From Desulfosoma sp. (GTDB lineage: Bacteria; Desulfobacterota; Syntrophobacteria; Syntrophobacterales; DSM-9756), in assembly GCA_037481875.1 (NCBI GenBank), contig JBBFKY010000006.1, forward strand, positions 151,383 through 215,382: 64,000 nt of DNA, in the 5' to 3' direction. Made by a program: the position numbers and the translations under genes. Each line of letters opens with the position of its first letter. Position 1 is the first letter of the stretch. This document shows, one piece after another, positions 40,745-51,962 of this stretch. The notes under the pieces were generated by a model. That model had not been told where the DNA came from. It did not search any database and was given only the letters and a program-made list of their open reading frames with translations.

Positions 40745-43700
40745 CCGAATCCACCATCGAATCCGCTGCCCTTGATTGGCTGAAAGCCATGGGGTGGGAA
40801 ACCCTCTTCGGTCCGGACATCGCCCCCGGCATGCCCGCAGCGGAGCGCGAGAATTACCACCAAGTCGTGCTTGAATATCGGCTGCGGCAGGCGCTCCAGC
40901 GGCTCAACCCGCAGGTGCCGGCAGATGCGTTGGAGGAAGCCTTCCGCAAGCTGACCAGCCCCGACTCGCCGTCGCTCGTGGCGAACAACCACGCCATCCA
41001 CAAGTACCTGGTCGAGGGTGTGCCGGTCGAGTATCAGAGAAAAGACGGCTCGATCGGCGGCGATCTGGTCCGCGTGCTCGATTATGATGATCCTGAGAAC
41101 AACGAATTTCTCGCCGTGAATCAGTTCACCGTGGTCGAGAACCAACACGAACGACGGCCAGACTTGGTACTGTTCATCAACGGCCTGCCCATTGCGGTGA
41201 TGGAACTTAAGAACGCCGCCACCGAAAACGCCACAATCTGGTCGGCCTTCAACCAACTTCAGACCTATAAAATGCAGATTCCTTCGCTGTTTGTGTTCAA
41301 TGAGGCGATGGTGATTTCAGACGGCGTGGAGGCGCGAATCGGTACGCTTACGGCCACCGGCGAATGGTTCATGCCTTGGCGGACTATTGAAGGCGAAGAA
41401 CTGGCAGACAACCGGTTGCCTCAGCTTCAGGTCGTGATTGAGGGCGTGTTCGAGAAGCGCAGGTTTCTGGACTTGATCCGGCACTTTATTGTGTTCGAGG
41501 ATGTGGGCGGCGGTATTCTGGTCAAGAAGATGGCCGGGTATCACCAGTACCATGCCGTGAATGTGGCGGTGCAGGAGACGATTCGCGCCTGTGTGCCTCC
41601 CACTTCCCCTTGGGAGGTGCGAGAGAGCGAAGGAACCTATTTTTCCAAGAGTCCGAAAGACGCCAAGCTCGGTGACCGCCGTGTCGGTGTTGTGTGGCAC
41701 ACTCAGGGATCGGGCAAGAGCCTGACGATGGCGTTCTACGCCGGCAAAATCGTACTGCATCCAGCGATGGAAAACCCAACGCTGGTGGTGATCACTGACC
41801 GCAACGACCTGGACGACCAACTTTACGCCACGTTCGCTCGCTGTCACGAATTGCTTCGACAGCAGCCCGTGCAGGCCGCAAGCAGGGCACACCTGCGGGA
41901 GTTGCTGAAGACCGCTTCAGGAGGCGTCATTTTCACGACGGTTCACAAGTTCTTCCCGACCGATAGTGAAGATCGACACCCGCTGCTATCGGACCGCCGT
42001 AACATCGTCGTAATCGCTGACGAAGCGCATCGCAGCCAATACGACTTCATCGATGGGTTCGCGCGGCATATGCGCGAGGCATTGCCGAACGCCTCGTTCA
42101 TCGGGTTCACCGGCACCCCCATCGAACTTAACGACAAAAACACCCGTGCCGTCTTCGGCGACTACATCAGCATCTATGATATCGAGCGCGCAGTAAAAGA
42201 CGGAGCGACGGTGCCCATCTACTACGAAAGCCGACTCGCAAAATTAGATCTGCCCGAGGAACTGAAGCCGCGTATCGACGAGGAATTCGAAGAAGTTACC
42301 GAAGGTGAGGAAATCGAGCACAAGGAGAAGCTCAAGACCAAGTGGGCGCAACTCGAGGCATTGGTGGGCACGGAGAAGCGACTGAAGCTGATTGCCAAGG
42401 ATTTGGTAAAGCATTTCGAGCGACGGCTGGAGGCGATGGATGGCAAGGCGATGATTGTCTGCATGAGCCGTCGCATCTGTGTCGAACTCTACAAGGCCAT
42501 TACGGCGATCCGTCCGGACTGGCACGATGATGACGATCGCAAAGGAACCCTTAAAATCGTAATGACCGGCTCGGCATCGGACCCTGTTGAATGGCAGCCG
42601 CACATCCGCAACAAGTCGCGCCGCGAGGAGCTGGCAAAGCGCTTCAAGGACCCGAAGGATCCCTTCAAGGTGGTTATCGTCCGCGACATGTGGTTGACCG
42701 GGTTTGACGCCCCCTGCCTGCACACGATGTATGTAGACAAGCCGATGCGCGGCCACGGCCTGATGCAGGCGATTGCGCGGGTGAACCGTGTGTTCAAGGA
42801 CAAGCCGGGCGGGCTCGTGGTGGATTACCTTGGCCTTGCGCACGAGCTGAAACAGGCATTGGCTACCTATACGGAGAGCGGCGGCAAGGGCCGGACAGCC
42901 ATCGATCAGGAAGAGGCTGTGGCCGTCATGCTGGAGAAGTACGAGATCTGCTGCGGCATTTTCTTTGGTTTCGACTGGTCGATTTGGAAAACCAGCGGGC
43001 CTCAGGACCGGCTCTCGGTGCTTCCGGCAGCGCAGGAGCACGTCCTGGCCCAAGATGACGGCAAGAACCGGCTGGTGAGGGCGGTTGGCGAATTGTCGAA
43101 AGCGTTTGCGCTGGCCGTTCCGCATGAGAAGGCGTTGGAGATTCGGGACGATGTGGCCTTCTTCCAGGCGGTGAAGTCCGTGCTGACCAAGAGCACAAGA
43201 GACGATCGACGGAGCCCGGAAGAAATTGAACACGCTATCCGGCAGATCATCTCAAAGGCGGTGTCTTCGGATGAGGTTATCGATATCTTCGCTGCCGCTG
43301 GACTAAAGAAGCCGGACATCTCGATCCTGTCCGATGAGTTCCTGGCGGAAGTGCGCGGCATGCCGCAAAGGAACTTGGCGGTCGAGTTGCTGCGCAAGTT
43401 TTTGGAAGGCGAGATCAAGGCACGCGGAAGAAAGAACGTCGTCCAGGCCCGGTCGTTCGCAGAGCTCCTTGAGAATGCCATTAAGAAATACCAGAACCGG
43501 GCCATTGAGACAGCACAGGTGATCGAAGAATTAATCGCGTTGGCGAAGGAACTGCGCGAGGCGGACCGGCGAGGCGAGAAGTTGGGGCTCACCGAGGACG
43601 AGGTAGCCTTCTACGACGCGCTGGAGGCCAACGATAGCGCGGTAGCCGTCCTCGGCGATAAGACACTGCGGCTGATCGCTCAAGAACTTGTCAAAGCGGT

Positions 43701-43950
43701 GCGAAACAACATCACCATCGACTGGACCGTCAGGGAAAACGTCCGCGCCCAGATGCGGGTGATCATCAAGCGCATTCTTCGAAAATACGGCTATCCGCCG
43801 GACAAGCAGGCTCGCGCCACGGAGCTCGTTTTGGAACAGGCGGAAGTCCTCTGCAAGGATTGGACGGAAAAGAATGACCAACGAAGGAATAGCCAGATTC
43901 TTCCATTACGCGCGGCCCCACATTCGGGGCAACCCCGATGCCCAATTTGA
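40741..43950 (+). CDS. hsdR: Type I restriction endonuclease subunit
   Basis: 1069 aa. Cuts DNA after ATP-driven translocation. N-terminal PD-(D/E)xK nuclease ([20 protein letters not shown]), Walker A HTQGSGKS near residue 320, DEAH box ADEAHRS near 426, [10 protein letters not shown], helicase motif VI region [12 protein letters not shown]. The normal C terminus ends near CKDW; the last ~28 residues ([20 protein letters not shown] onward) are out of family, so a late frameshift is possible. The ATG overlaps the RAYT stop; earlier in-frame codons belong to the RAYT region. Confidence 0.93.
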   Translation: MTESTIESAALDWLKAMGWETLFGPDIAPGMPAAERENYHQVVLEYRLRQALQRLNPQVPADALEEAFRKLTSPDSPSLVANNHAIHKYLVEGVPVEYQRKDGSIGGDLVRVLDYDDPENNEFLAVNQFTVVENQHERRPDLVLFINGLPIAVMELKNAATENATIWSAFNQLQTYKMQIPSLFVFNEAMVISDGVEARIGTLTATGEWFMPWRTIEGEELADNRLPQLQVVIEGVFEKRRFLDLIRHFIVFEDVGGGILVKKMAGYHQYHAVNVAVQETIRACVPPTSPWEVRESEGTYFSKSPKDAKLGDRRVGVVWHTQGSGKSLTMAFYAGKIVLHPAMENPTLVVITDRNDLDDQLYATFARCHELLRQQPVQAASRAHLRELLKTASGGVIFTTVHKFFPTDSEDRHPLLSDRRNIVVIADEAHRSQYDFIDGFARHMREALPNASFIGFTGTPIELNDKNTRAVFGDYISIYDIERAVKDGATVPIYYESRLAKLDLPEELKPRIDEEFEEVTEGEEIEHKEKLKTKWAQLEALVGTEKRLKLIAKDLVKHFERRLEAMDGKAMIVCMSRRICVELYKAITAIRPDWHDDDDRKGTLKIVMTGSASDPVEWQPHIRNKSRREELAKRFKDPKDPFKVVIVRDMWLTGFDAPCLHTMYVDKPMRGHGLMQAIARVNRVFKDKPGGLVVDYLGLAHELKQALATYTESGGKGRTAIDQEEAVAVMLEKYEICCGIFFGFDWSIWKTSGPQDRLSVLPAAQEHVLAQDDGKNRLVRAVGELSKAFALAVPHEKALEIRDDVAFFQAVKSVLTKSTRDDRRSPEEIEHAIRQIISKAVSSDEVIDIFAAAGLKKPDISILSDEFLAEVRGMPQRNLAVELLRKFLEGEIKARGRKNVVQARSFAELLENAIKKYQNRAIETAQVIEELIALAKELREADRRGEKLGLTEDEVAFYDALEANDSAVAVLGDKTLRLIAQELVKAVRNNITIDWTVRENVRAQMRVIIKRILRKYGYPPDKQARATELVLEQAEVLCKDWTEKNDQRRNSQILPLRAAPHSGQPRCPI

Positions 43951-44056
43951 AACGCCTTCTCTCATCCGTCTGCTTCGAAACCGCCCAGCAGCAGAGGCAC
44001 TGCTCGCGGAACCAGGAGCACCTTATCTGGCAGGGCGACAAATGCCTCGTCCCTGA
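43874..44056 (+). other. Truncated ORF after hsdR, cut by an IS end
   Basis: [20 protein letters not shown] continues to PYLAGRQMP, then stops in CCTGAATCC, the end sequence of the IS1380-like element. It starts in a different frame inside the hsdR 3' end. Possible start of the next operon gene, which would have followed hsdR by an ATGA overlap if hsdR has a late frameshift. Not recognised. Confidence 0.3.
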
Positions 44057-45060
44057 ATCCGTGAGGTGTGGTGGAGCTAACTGAGCTTTGGGCATGATGA
44101 CCGCGTTTTGAGCAGTCGACGATGCCCTGTTTCAGCCGATGGCCCGAATCATCGACTCTTCAGTGGCAGAAAAGTGGTCATGACTGGGATCATTGAGCTG
44201 TTTTCGGGCATACCGAGTCCCCGTTCAACGTGAGCATTGAATAGATCCAGGCTCTTGCATCGACTCCCTCTTGCCTCACCCAGGGGAAAAATGAGTCACT
44301 AAGTCATTAAGTCATTGAGTCATTAGGTCATTAAGTCATTGAGTCATTAAGTCATGAACTTGCAGAGACTTGTTATTGTCTTGCCCTGGGCGAAAATTAA
44401 GAAAGACGTTCCGAAATGCTTGAAAGGCGGGACAATGGCGACCAAACGGGAGCTTCAGCCGACGACCGCTTCGGATCACGCGTCCTGCTAGCGAGATCCG
44501 TTTCTGGATCACGGTTTTTATGGGACGCCGCTTGGCCCGATTCGAGCGGGCGAAAAACGGGAAAGGAGCCCGTTTTGCCTCAGAATGCGCAAGATGTTGT
44601 CAGCCAGTCCGCCCAGGGTCAACACCAGAGTATTGGTCGCAAACCTTCCAGAGGGCAATCGCTCCAAGTCTTGATCTCACTGGGAAACTGTTCGCTCAGA
44701 CCCAGCTTTTCATACAACCGAATCCCTTGATCCTCATCGATGGAAAGGGACGTCCACCAACCCTCCAGCGTGATATCGGGCTGGATCAGCCTATGCCCCT
44801 TGGCATCCGAGATGCTCTCGGTGACCCGGATCATCAGGCGAAACCGAGAACTATTCCCTCCATAGTGTCGTGTCACCCATGTGCTGAGGATCGCTACTTT
44901 CTTGCCGGGCCGGGGCTCCGTCACACGGCCCTCCCTGAAGGCCCGATCACGCCAAGAAAGGCGGTCCGCCCCGCGTGGATTCCATTGGATGATGAAGTTC
45001 ACCTTAGGGTGTCGGCGAAGCTCCACAAGCGTTTCCACCTATTGGTAGAGGTCCGTGCAC
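44052..45060 (-). mobile_element. IS1380-family element, degraded
   Basis: On the minus strand, HPKVNFIIQWNPRGADRLSW, then TESISDAKGHRLIQPDITLE and LYEKLGLSEQFPSEIKT are IS1380 transposase segments, including the final Glu of the DDE triad. Another frame then continues LERLPSGRFATNTLVLTLGG and LADNILRILR, so there is at least one frameshift near 44660. The left end CCTGAATCCGTGAGGTGTGG (44052-44071) is repeated at 63948 and resembles IS1380-type termini. The N-terminal part is missing. Confidence 0.7.
44293..44356 (+). repeat. 8-bp tandem repeat, eight units
   Basis: Eight uninterrupted copies of an octamer RAGTCATT (variants GAGTCACT, AAGTCATT, GAGTCATT, AGGTCATT, AAGTCATG). Strict 8-nt period. 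Confidence 0.9.
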
Positions 45061-45309
45061 CTGTTGATCCGATGGCCCACAAGAACCAGGGCCGAGTGGC
45101 CGCTGGAGAAGCTCTTCGAAGATTGTTTGATCTCGATGCTTTTTATGAGGGCAGCTGCCGAGTGAAATTGGGACAGGAGACCCTAGAGCGCAAAAGCGAA
45201 TGAAATTCAATATGATACATCCGGAACGATACTTGTATGTATAGACGCAATCTCAAGGATTAAGGCACTACTGCTGTCGAGATACACGTTACGGTAATCG
45301 TCGAGGACT

Positions 45310-45870
45310 ATGTTCATTCGAAAAACCATAGGAAAAGATCCCCGATCAGGGTCCACCTATTTCTATCATGAATTGGTCGAGTCCTACCGGACTTCCAAAG
45401 GATCCAAGCACAGAATCCTCTTTAATTTGGGAAAGCTGGATCTCGACTCCAAAGAGCTTGCGATTTTGGCCCGAAGGATTAAAGAACGGCTCCATGGCCG
45501 ACATTTTCCTTTTAGCCTTTCCGAGGAGATGAGAAGCTGGCATGCCGCTTTGCTTCGCGTGTTCCAAGGAGCCGTTTGGAAACAGTTCGATCTCAAGCTG
45601 AAAAGCAGTAAGGAAAATGGGAAACCGTGGTCCAGAGAAGGCGTTACCCAGGATGTCTTCGGCCGGCGCTCTTTCAAAGTCGCAGCCGTCACGGGTAATC
45701 GGGTTTCACTCATGCCCACTGAGGCCGCTGTGGTGCCGGTTCATCAGTTTGTCGATGAAAGAACTCCGGCAGGCTATCTTCAGCTGTTCACTCCGTCACG
45801 GGAGATCATTTGCGGGTTTCTCAGCATCCCGGCTCACCGTGATGCCCGCAGCAGTTCTTGCGTGTCTTGA
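45310..45870 (+). pseudogene. IS1634-like transposase N-terminal fragment
   Basis: MFIRKTIGKDPRSGSTYFYH and ELVESYRTSKGSKHRILFNL, ending GKLDLDSKELAILARRIKER, match the N terminus of IS1634/IS4-group transposases. The later part no longer looks like the family (frameshift or rearrangement). The DDE core is not found. Clearly a fragment. Confidence 0.6.
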
Positions 45871-47235
45871 ACTTGATAAAGTTATTCCGCAGGAGAAGCC
45901 GAATCTTGGTAGGCCAGGGCATGGGTGCGGACATATTGGTGAAGAACGATTTCAGGCTTGGCATGGATTCCTTCCTTTTAAGACCGGCCTTTTACAAGAT
46001 GTTGTATCTTCGGAACGTAAGAGCGGGCATCGAATATGTGCCGAAACCCGTTTTCGTTTATGGATCTCACCGAAACGAAAACGGGCCTTTCCCCCAGAGG
46101 CGATCGTGCTTCCCGAAGCACCACACGCCACTCGCAAACCCGCTCGGGTCGCGCCCGTCCAGCTCGCACTTGTTGTTCAGGTAAAGCGCCGGGCGAAAAG
46201 CCTTTTCGGGCCTCGCCGTAAGGTATGGTCATAGGAAATTGCTTTTTGACCGTTGTTGTGTAGCAGGCGTACTGAGGTGGGTCAAGCGCAATCGAGTCTC
46301 GATTCTTTGACAGGGTCGAGGCGAATATGCACCAAACATGAAGCAAGTGGTTTACGGGAATCGCTTGTTTGTGCGAAGGGGACGGCAAGGTGTCGGCGCG
46401 GGCCTTCGGATTCGTGGACCCGGCGGAAACGCAGGCAAACTGCTCCTGTAAGGGCTTGCAGGGACTGTCTTCACTGCCGAAGCCTAGTGGCAAACAATGG
46501 CGGGCTCTTCATATTCGGGCCGACCGTCGTCGAAGTGTTCGCTGACAACCGGCCCATGTTCCGGTGTTTTTGGTTTGCTGCCGAATGGGACTGTTTGCGG
46601 TTTGCAGAGCCCGAGACGGCGGAGCATGCGTTCTATGACAGAGGGGGGCATCAATCAGGCTGATGATTTTCATCTTCCCTTAATTCGCCTCCCCTTTTGA
46701 AAAATCCCGAAGATCTTTCGAGAGGTTCAAGGGCGAACGCGTGGCCCTCCAGAGATGTGTACCCTACGCCTAAGGCGGGTAAAACCTCCGGATATTCAGC
46801 TCCCGTTATGTATTGGCAGGCTCGGGGCGACATAAAGCCCTTCTGGAAAGCGGCGAGCTGGGGCACTGAATAGTCGGTGCCGTATTTCTCGATCTTTGTT
46901 GGGCCGGTGGCTTTGGGCGGGGGCCGGGACTCTATGCGTCGTAAACCCAGGTGCCTGAGAATCTTTGTGCCTATTTCCTAGTCTTCTATGATGCTTATGA
47001 AGGAGGAAAGACATGAGCGGTACCGCCGGTGCTCATGGAGGGCCGGGTTGGCGCGGTTCCGGCGCGTCTGAACCAGCCGCTTCCTTTCGTCTGGATACCC
47101 TGCGCGCAGAGCTTAAAGGTTTATCGAGCGGGACGACCAGCTTGCGGCAACGAGTGGAAGAAATCAAGGCACCCGACGCGCGGGCCGCCTCTGCGTTGGG
47201 CTCAGACGCATCCCCTTCTGGTCTGTTGAGATGAC
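45871..47235. other. Degenerate stretch
   Basis: I see no recognised gene in these 1.36 kb. One 73-codon frame at 47013-47234 starts with an excellent ribosome-binding site (AAGGAGGAAAG, ATGAGCGG) and reads RLDTLRAELKGLSSGTTSLR; it may be the start of a lost gene. Confidence 0.45.
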
Positions 47236-48645
47236 CTATATTTCTACTTCGAGCATGACTCCGGCCTCGACCGTCATATCCTCGGCCAATGTCTGCCGCT
47301 TGCTGCCGTGTTCCTTTTCCCACCAGTCCAAACGGTAGCGCCCGGGCGGTAGGGGCAGAGGGGCCCAGGTCTCCTTGGCGATGTACTCCCGATTGTTCTC
47401 TAGATTGACGAAGATGATCCGATAGGGGGGCTTGGCATCCTTCCGGTGCAGAAACCTGACCCCGGAGTTGATGGGAACGGCTGCAAAGCCGTGATCAGGC
47501 ACCACGATCTCTCCCCATACCAAGTCATCATTGCCATGCTCGGAGGGCCTCAACACCAGCCGGCATTTGCCAGGCGGCGCGATCTGGGGGCCGAAAGAGC
47601 TCCATTTTTAGGTGAAGCGCAGAACCTTGTCATCCTCCAAGGCATAGAAGTAAGGCTCCTTGAGCCAATCAGCCGGCTGCAGGTTGATGCCATGATCCAC
47701 CAGCAGATCGTTGAGTTTGCCGCTTTCCACCGTGATCCGGGCCAGGCGCATCGGGGTGGCCTTGTGCTCGTCCTGCCACCACCAAAGATCATAGACTCCG
47801 GCCGGAGCTACCTGGGGTTCCAGGCTCTCTGCTACCGAATACACTTTGTCCTTTGCGTCGGGTTCGGTCAGATACCAGAGCTTGGAAGGCTTGACCTCCT
47901 TGGGAGCGATGATTCTGATGCCGGTGTCGATGGCCGCCTCGACGGTTTTGCCACTCTCCACCCGCACCACCTCGGTAAGCAGCACCGGTTTGTGCTTGTG
48001 CTCGCTTTGCAACCATATGATCTGGTACTCGCCGGCTTTCCCCTTCAGCTGGTCGAGGTTGCCCTGGGCTACCTCCTGGCCTGATTCCGCTTCCACCAGG
48101 CTCCAGGAACGGGGCAACCTGGCCCAGGAGGCCAGGTTCAATTTGACGGTGCCAGGCCCAGCGATCTTGACGATCTTTGACTTGGCCTGGACCGAGGGAG
48201 CTTCCGCGGCCTCGAGAGCCGGAGGCAGGGGCTTCTGTTCCACCACCGAGACCTTGATCTTGCCTAGGGCCTCCCTGAGCTGGGCAAGGCTATCAGCCTG
48301 AAAATACTGGCCGCCTCCGGCGGTGGCGATGCACTTGAGTTAGGAAGCCTCGGTCTGGTTCACGTCAAACCCCACCACGTGGATGACCAGCCTCAGGCCC
48401 CTGGCCCGTAGGTCAGCGGCCACTTGGCAGGGGTCGCCGCCGCAAGTTTCCAGGCCGTCGCTCACAAGGACCACAGTGGTATCGTTTTCGTTTTTGGCCA
48501 GCAACTCCCCGGCCTGAGTCAGGGCGTCAACGATGGGGGTCTTGCCCTTGGCGCAAAGGTTCTGCACGGTCTGGTCCATGATGGTCCTGTCCGCGCCGAA
48601 TTTGCCGATTAATTCTATGTCCTGGCAGTCACCCTTTTTAAGGTT
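47236..48645 (-). pseudogene. von Willebrand factor A domain protein, 5'-truncated and with two in-frame TAA
   Basis: A single minus-strand frame holds VSDGLETCGGDPCQVAADLR and VIHVVGFDVNQTEAS (vWA core), then TAA at 48340-48342, then LKCIATAGGGQYFQADSLAQ (normal vWA ending), a long C-terminal part with repeated modules (VYDLWWWQDEHKATPMRLAR; YRLDWWEKEHGSKRQTLAED), a second TAA at 47608-47610, and the last ~106 residues. The N-terminal MIDAS region (DxSxS) is missing because IS1380-like sequence replaces it at about 48640. A secreted or periplasmic adhesion or binding role was possible originally. Confidence 0.7.
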
Positions 48646-49050
48646 ACCCGAAAGCCCCTGCTGGTGCGAACCGACTCGGCTCACGATGCTCTGGAAACGC
48701 TTCTGAAGCTTCGCCGACACCCTAAGGTGAACTGCATCATCCAATGGAATCCACGCGGGGCGGACCACCTTTCTTGGCGTGATCGGGCCTTCAGGGACGG
48801 CCGTGTGACGCAGGCCCGGCCCGGCAAGAAAGTGGCGATCTTAAGCACCTAGGTGACACGACACTATGGAGGGAAAAGTTCTCGGCTGTGGCTGGTGATC
48901 CGGGGCACCGAGAGCATCTCGGATGCCAAGTGACATAGGCTGATCCAGCCCGATAGCACGCTGGAGGGTTGACGGACGCCTCTTTCCATCGATGAGGATC
49001 AAGCTGCAACCCAAATTGGGAAACTGGCCGAAAAGGAGAAACAGGTGAAG
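48640..49050 (+). mobile_element. IS1380-family fragment
   Basis: Plus-strand frame KPLLVRTDSAHDALETLLKL, HPKVNCIIQWNPRGADHLSW and ILST, then TAG, VTRHYGG, and TESISDAK then TGA. It is the same transposase region as 44619-45038 in inverted orientation, with at least three nonsense codons. The 5' end of the vWA gene stops where it begins. Confidence 0.7.
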
Positions 49051-49120
49051 ATGAGATCTGGTTAGCGCCCAAGTCTAGCCATGGCCCCGCGAAGTGGGGG
49101 ACGCCAGCTCCAACATGGTG

Positions 49121-49765
49121 TTAGACATTTTCAATACTTCCAAGCACCCAGAGGACAGTGAAGGCAATGATGAGTACGATTGTTGCAAGAGCCCTACCTA
49201 CCCCTATTTTTTCATGCATTACAACGAACCCACCTTCCTTGTCCCAAGAAGTGACACCATTACGTTTAAGCCGTCTATGCGCGATGATGAGCGTGATCAA
49301 GACGGCAATGGGGAAACCCGTTCCCAAGCCGCGCCACCAGACTTTAATGCTACGGGACAACGCTTCTGAGTATGAGATAGGCAAGCCGTCCGCCCGTGTC
49401 AGCCGGACCTTCAACAGCCATTTTCCGGGGGTAGTCCCAAAGGTTGTTATCAAGGCCGATTCCACAAATGTCCAAATAAAGAGCAATGTTAATCCAATTA
49501 GATATTCACTCCTCTTTGCCAGGTAAGCTTGCGGCGCAAATATGCCAATAACATAGCCACCGACAAGAGAAAACAGGTCTAAGTCGAGCATCCGCGCCCA
49601 ATACCGTACCCAAGGGCGAATTTGTGGTACTACCTTTTTAGACGGTGTTATTGACGCAGGCGTAACGGAACTGAAGGCCGCGGATGCATGCTGCAGTGGG
49701 GCACCGCATGAGCCACAAAACCTTGCGCCATTCGGTACGGGCGAGCCACACTGAGTGCAGTACAT
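49121..49765 (-). CDS. Zinc-ribbon plus RDD-family membrane protein
   Basis: 214 aa. N-terminal zinc ribbon MYCTQCGSPVPNGARFCGSC (two CxxC). Then an RDD domain: RPWVRYWARMLDLDLFSLVG, with three membrane segments and TPGKWLLKVRL. GGGGAGAAAG precedes the ATG. RDD proteins have been linked to ion or small-molecule transport, but this one's role is unknown. Intact. Confidence 0.85.
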   Translation of the reverse strand: MYCTQCGSPVPNGARFCGSCGAPLQHASAAFSSVTPASITPSKKVVPQIRPWVRYWARMLDLDLFSLVGGYVIGIFAPQAYLAKRSEYLIGLTLLFIWTFVESALITTFGTTPGKWLLKVRLTRADGLPISYSEALSRSIKVWWRGLGTGFPIAVLITLIIAHRRLKRNGVTSWDKEGGFVVMHEKIGVGRALATIVLIIAFTVLWVLGSIENV

Positions 49766-49892
49766 TCTTTCTCCCCAAAATGTCTGACGTCAAAGTTTAG
49801 GGGCGCTGCGCGACTTTATCGCTAGCTTTTTTAGGAATGCATCGTTAGACAATGCGCCGCGACGACCAACGCCGTCGCGCCGCCCCTGACCT

Positions 49893-50222
49893 TTATTGAC
49901 CAACGAACTTTCCGTTCGGTGTCATGACGCAACGTGAGCCTGCGACAAAGGAACCGTCAGGACACATGGTCATTCCGCGGCCCCCGGGTAGGAAAGTTCC
50001 ATCAGGGGCCATTTGAGGCCCCTGCCGTGTTTGAGGAACGAACCGTCCATTCGGCGCCATCTGGCAACGCTCTCCACCGCCGATGAAACTACCGTCGGGA
50101 CACATCACGCATGGCCCTCGCGACACAAAACTTCCGTCTGGGCACATAACCTGTGCCGACGCTGCCGATGCAGCGAACATAGTTATGATTGTCAATGAAA
50201 ACGCCAATCTTTTTAATTTCAT
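49893..50222 (-). CDS. Secreted repeat protein, six MxPxGxF units
   Basis: 109 aa. Signal peptide (MKLKRLAFSLTIITMFAASA, cleavage near ASA-Q). The mature part is six short repeats: MCPDGSFVSRGPCV, MCPDGSFIGGGERCQ, MAPNGRFVPQ, MAPDGTFLPGGRGM, MCPDGSFVAGSRCV, MTPNGKFVGQ. Three have paired cysteines. GGGAAGCGAG lies just upstream of the ATG. No family name recognised; probably exported and disulphide-bonded. Confidence 0.75.
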   Translation of the reverse strand: MKLKRLAFSLTIITMFAASAASAQVMCPDGSFVSRGPCVMCPDGSFIGGGERCQMAPNGRFVPQTRQGPQMAPDGTFLPGGRGMTMCPDGSFVAGSRCVMTPNGKFVGQ

Positions 50223-50281
50223 GCTCGCTTCCCGTGGAATATGTCTAAAAATGTTTAAGCGGATCCTTAATTACACTGCCA

Positions 50282-50935
50282 ACATGACTCGTACTACTCA
50301 TTTCTAATAAGCGCCCGGAACGTAGCGCAAAAAGCGGAGAAACTCATGGCATGGTCTCAGGTTCCGGGCAAACACTGGGTTTATTTTTGTGTCTTAATAC
50401 GCATGGGCATAACAACCTCTTTAGACAAGCGAGTCAACCAAGCTACGGACTCCCGCTGACCGGAGGCTTAGAATGTGAGTGTAGGTCAGGTTTGTCTTGA
50501 CTTCGCAATGGACTGGCTGTTTCTAACGGAAGCAAATGTCGCAGCCGCCTTCGAGCCGACGACCAGCGAAAAGGTGTCGAAAAGTGCGGCATGTGACCCG
50601 ATTGCCCAGTCAAATTCTTGTGCCAGTCTTACGAACCCCCCTCTGAACGAGTGATTCCTCTAGTGATGTCGTCCATATTCATCCCTCCTGCTATTCTTCC
50701 AGAGGTTCTCCTGCGGATAAACCCGCGCCACCTACTGACGTTTGGTGCGTTCGGGTTTCGGCGGTCCAGTGCGTTAGGCATCTGAATCCGAACCTAGCCG
50801 TCGGCTGGATCGCGCTTGTAAAGCGCCTTAACACGCTTGAGGTGCTTCTGCAAAGGAGCCTTAAGGAAGGTCGACAGCATTTTGATAAGGTCCTTCAGAC
50901 CCTTGCCATCTCGAACGATCACATCATAGTTTGAG
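50282..50935. repeat. Diverged direct repeat, copy 1
   Basis: Related to 51963-52470: shared ACATGACTCGT, GCGCAAAAAGC, GTGCGTTCGGGTTTCGGCGG and TCCAGTGCGTTAGGCATC. Contains a minus-strand decayed frame reading DPADG and MPNALDRRNPNAP. Identity unknown; a gene family relic or part of a mobile element. Confidence 0.65.
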
Positions 50936-51492
50936 AAGCAGGCCACCGATGATGGTCACCATAAGTCCGACTATAAGCTCGACAAGGTTCTTTCTCCACC
51001 AAGGTAGCTCAGCACTTGACGAAGAATGGGTAACATTGCTCGACCAGTAAGTGAAAACGGAATAGAGGCCACAATCAGTGTGGTGTTCTGGTGACACAGC
51101 GGCCCACACCGCCAATCCTTTCCAGGTGCATGCTCTTTGGAGAGTTGAGTGTGTGCTACACTAGCGTGAACCTCATCACTGTAAGACGCAAGGAAGCTGC
51201 CAAAGTACCCGAATCGGTCAAAGGCCACCTCGGGGCAGAAGTTAATAAACCGGTGCGAATCGTCCCCTGGCCCAGAGACCGATGTCGCATACTCATCCGT
51301 TCTCGGCCATAGATCGCTTGCGTGCAGATATGCAAAAAGATCTCGCGTCCTCGTGGAGTTCAATCTTCGTACTCCCCGCCTCCCCAAGCAGAGAAACGCT
51401 CTGGTAATATCGGGGACAAGACTCAACTGTGACAAACGGGCAACGACCAGAGATGTCCTTGTTTTTGCCAGCCTGGATGTACCAAAGTACAC
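50936..51492 (-). pseudogene. Possible frameshifted membrane protein gene
   Basis: A minus-strand frame from 51492 (ARLSQLSLVPDITRAFLCLG, then RFINFCPEVAFDRFGYFGSF) would, after a frameshift near 51110, join the frame ending PWWRKNLVELIVGLMVTIIG GLLLKL, a C-terminal membrane helix. No family recognised, and coding is uncertain. Confidence 0.3.
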
Positions 51493-51589
51493 CAGGAATT
51501 ATCGTCACACATGCACCTTTTACTCATCCGCTTTGGCCGTGCAAACCAGACAGCCGCTGGAGTGAACAGCAAGTTGTGAGTGAGAAGGT

Positions 51590-51910
51590 TCAATGACATT
51601 TCTCAAAAAAGCGCTCAATGACATGGTCTTTTGACATCCAAAAACTATCGACCCAGACTTTTGTTTCAGAATCCTGAGTAATGTTGTAAATATCCTTCAT
51701 GCCATAGGATTCATAGTCGCCAACGAGAACATCCCCCCGTGATGGAATACTACCGCCGAACCACTGAAGCAGGGTGTACCCCAAAGGTGTTTCAACAATG
51801 TAGTAGCTGCAACCGCTCTTGACATAGACCACCACACCCTTTACGGCCAGCGCAATTGACGGAAGACATAGAAACGCCGAAATCATGATGATCACAATGA
51901 GCCATTTCAA
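51590..51910 (-). CDS. Small exported protein of unknown function
   Basis: 106 aa. Signal peptide (LIVIIMISAFLCLPSIALA). TTG start at 51910 with AGAGGG about 6 nt upstream; no other start fits the signal peptide as well. Mature part CSYYIVETPLGYTLLQWFGG, with one further Cys at the end. Not recognised. Confidence 0.6.
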   Translation of the reverse strand: MKWLIVIIMISAFLCLPSIALAVKGVVVYVKSGCSYYIVETPLGYTLLQWFGGSIPSRGDVLVGDYESYGMKDIYNITQDSETKVWVDSFWMSKDHVIERFFEKCH

Positions 51911-51962
51911 TGTTATCCCTCTTCTCGCCTAATGTTGTTTAAACCGAGCCGTATAAAACCCC

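Noticed and set aside
44293-44356. CRISPR-like array.
   Set aside because: The 8-nt period has no spacers. No CRISPR array or cas gene was seen anywhere in the window.
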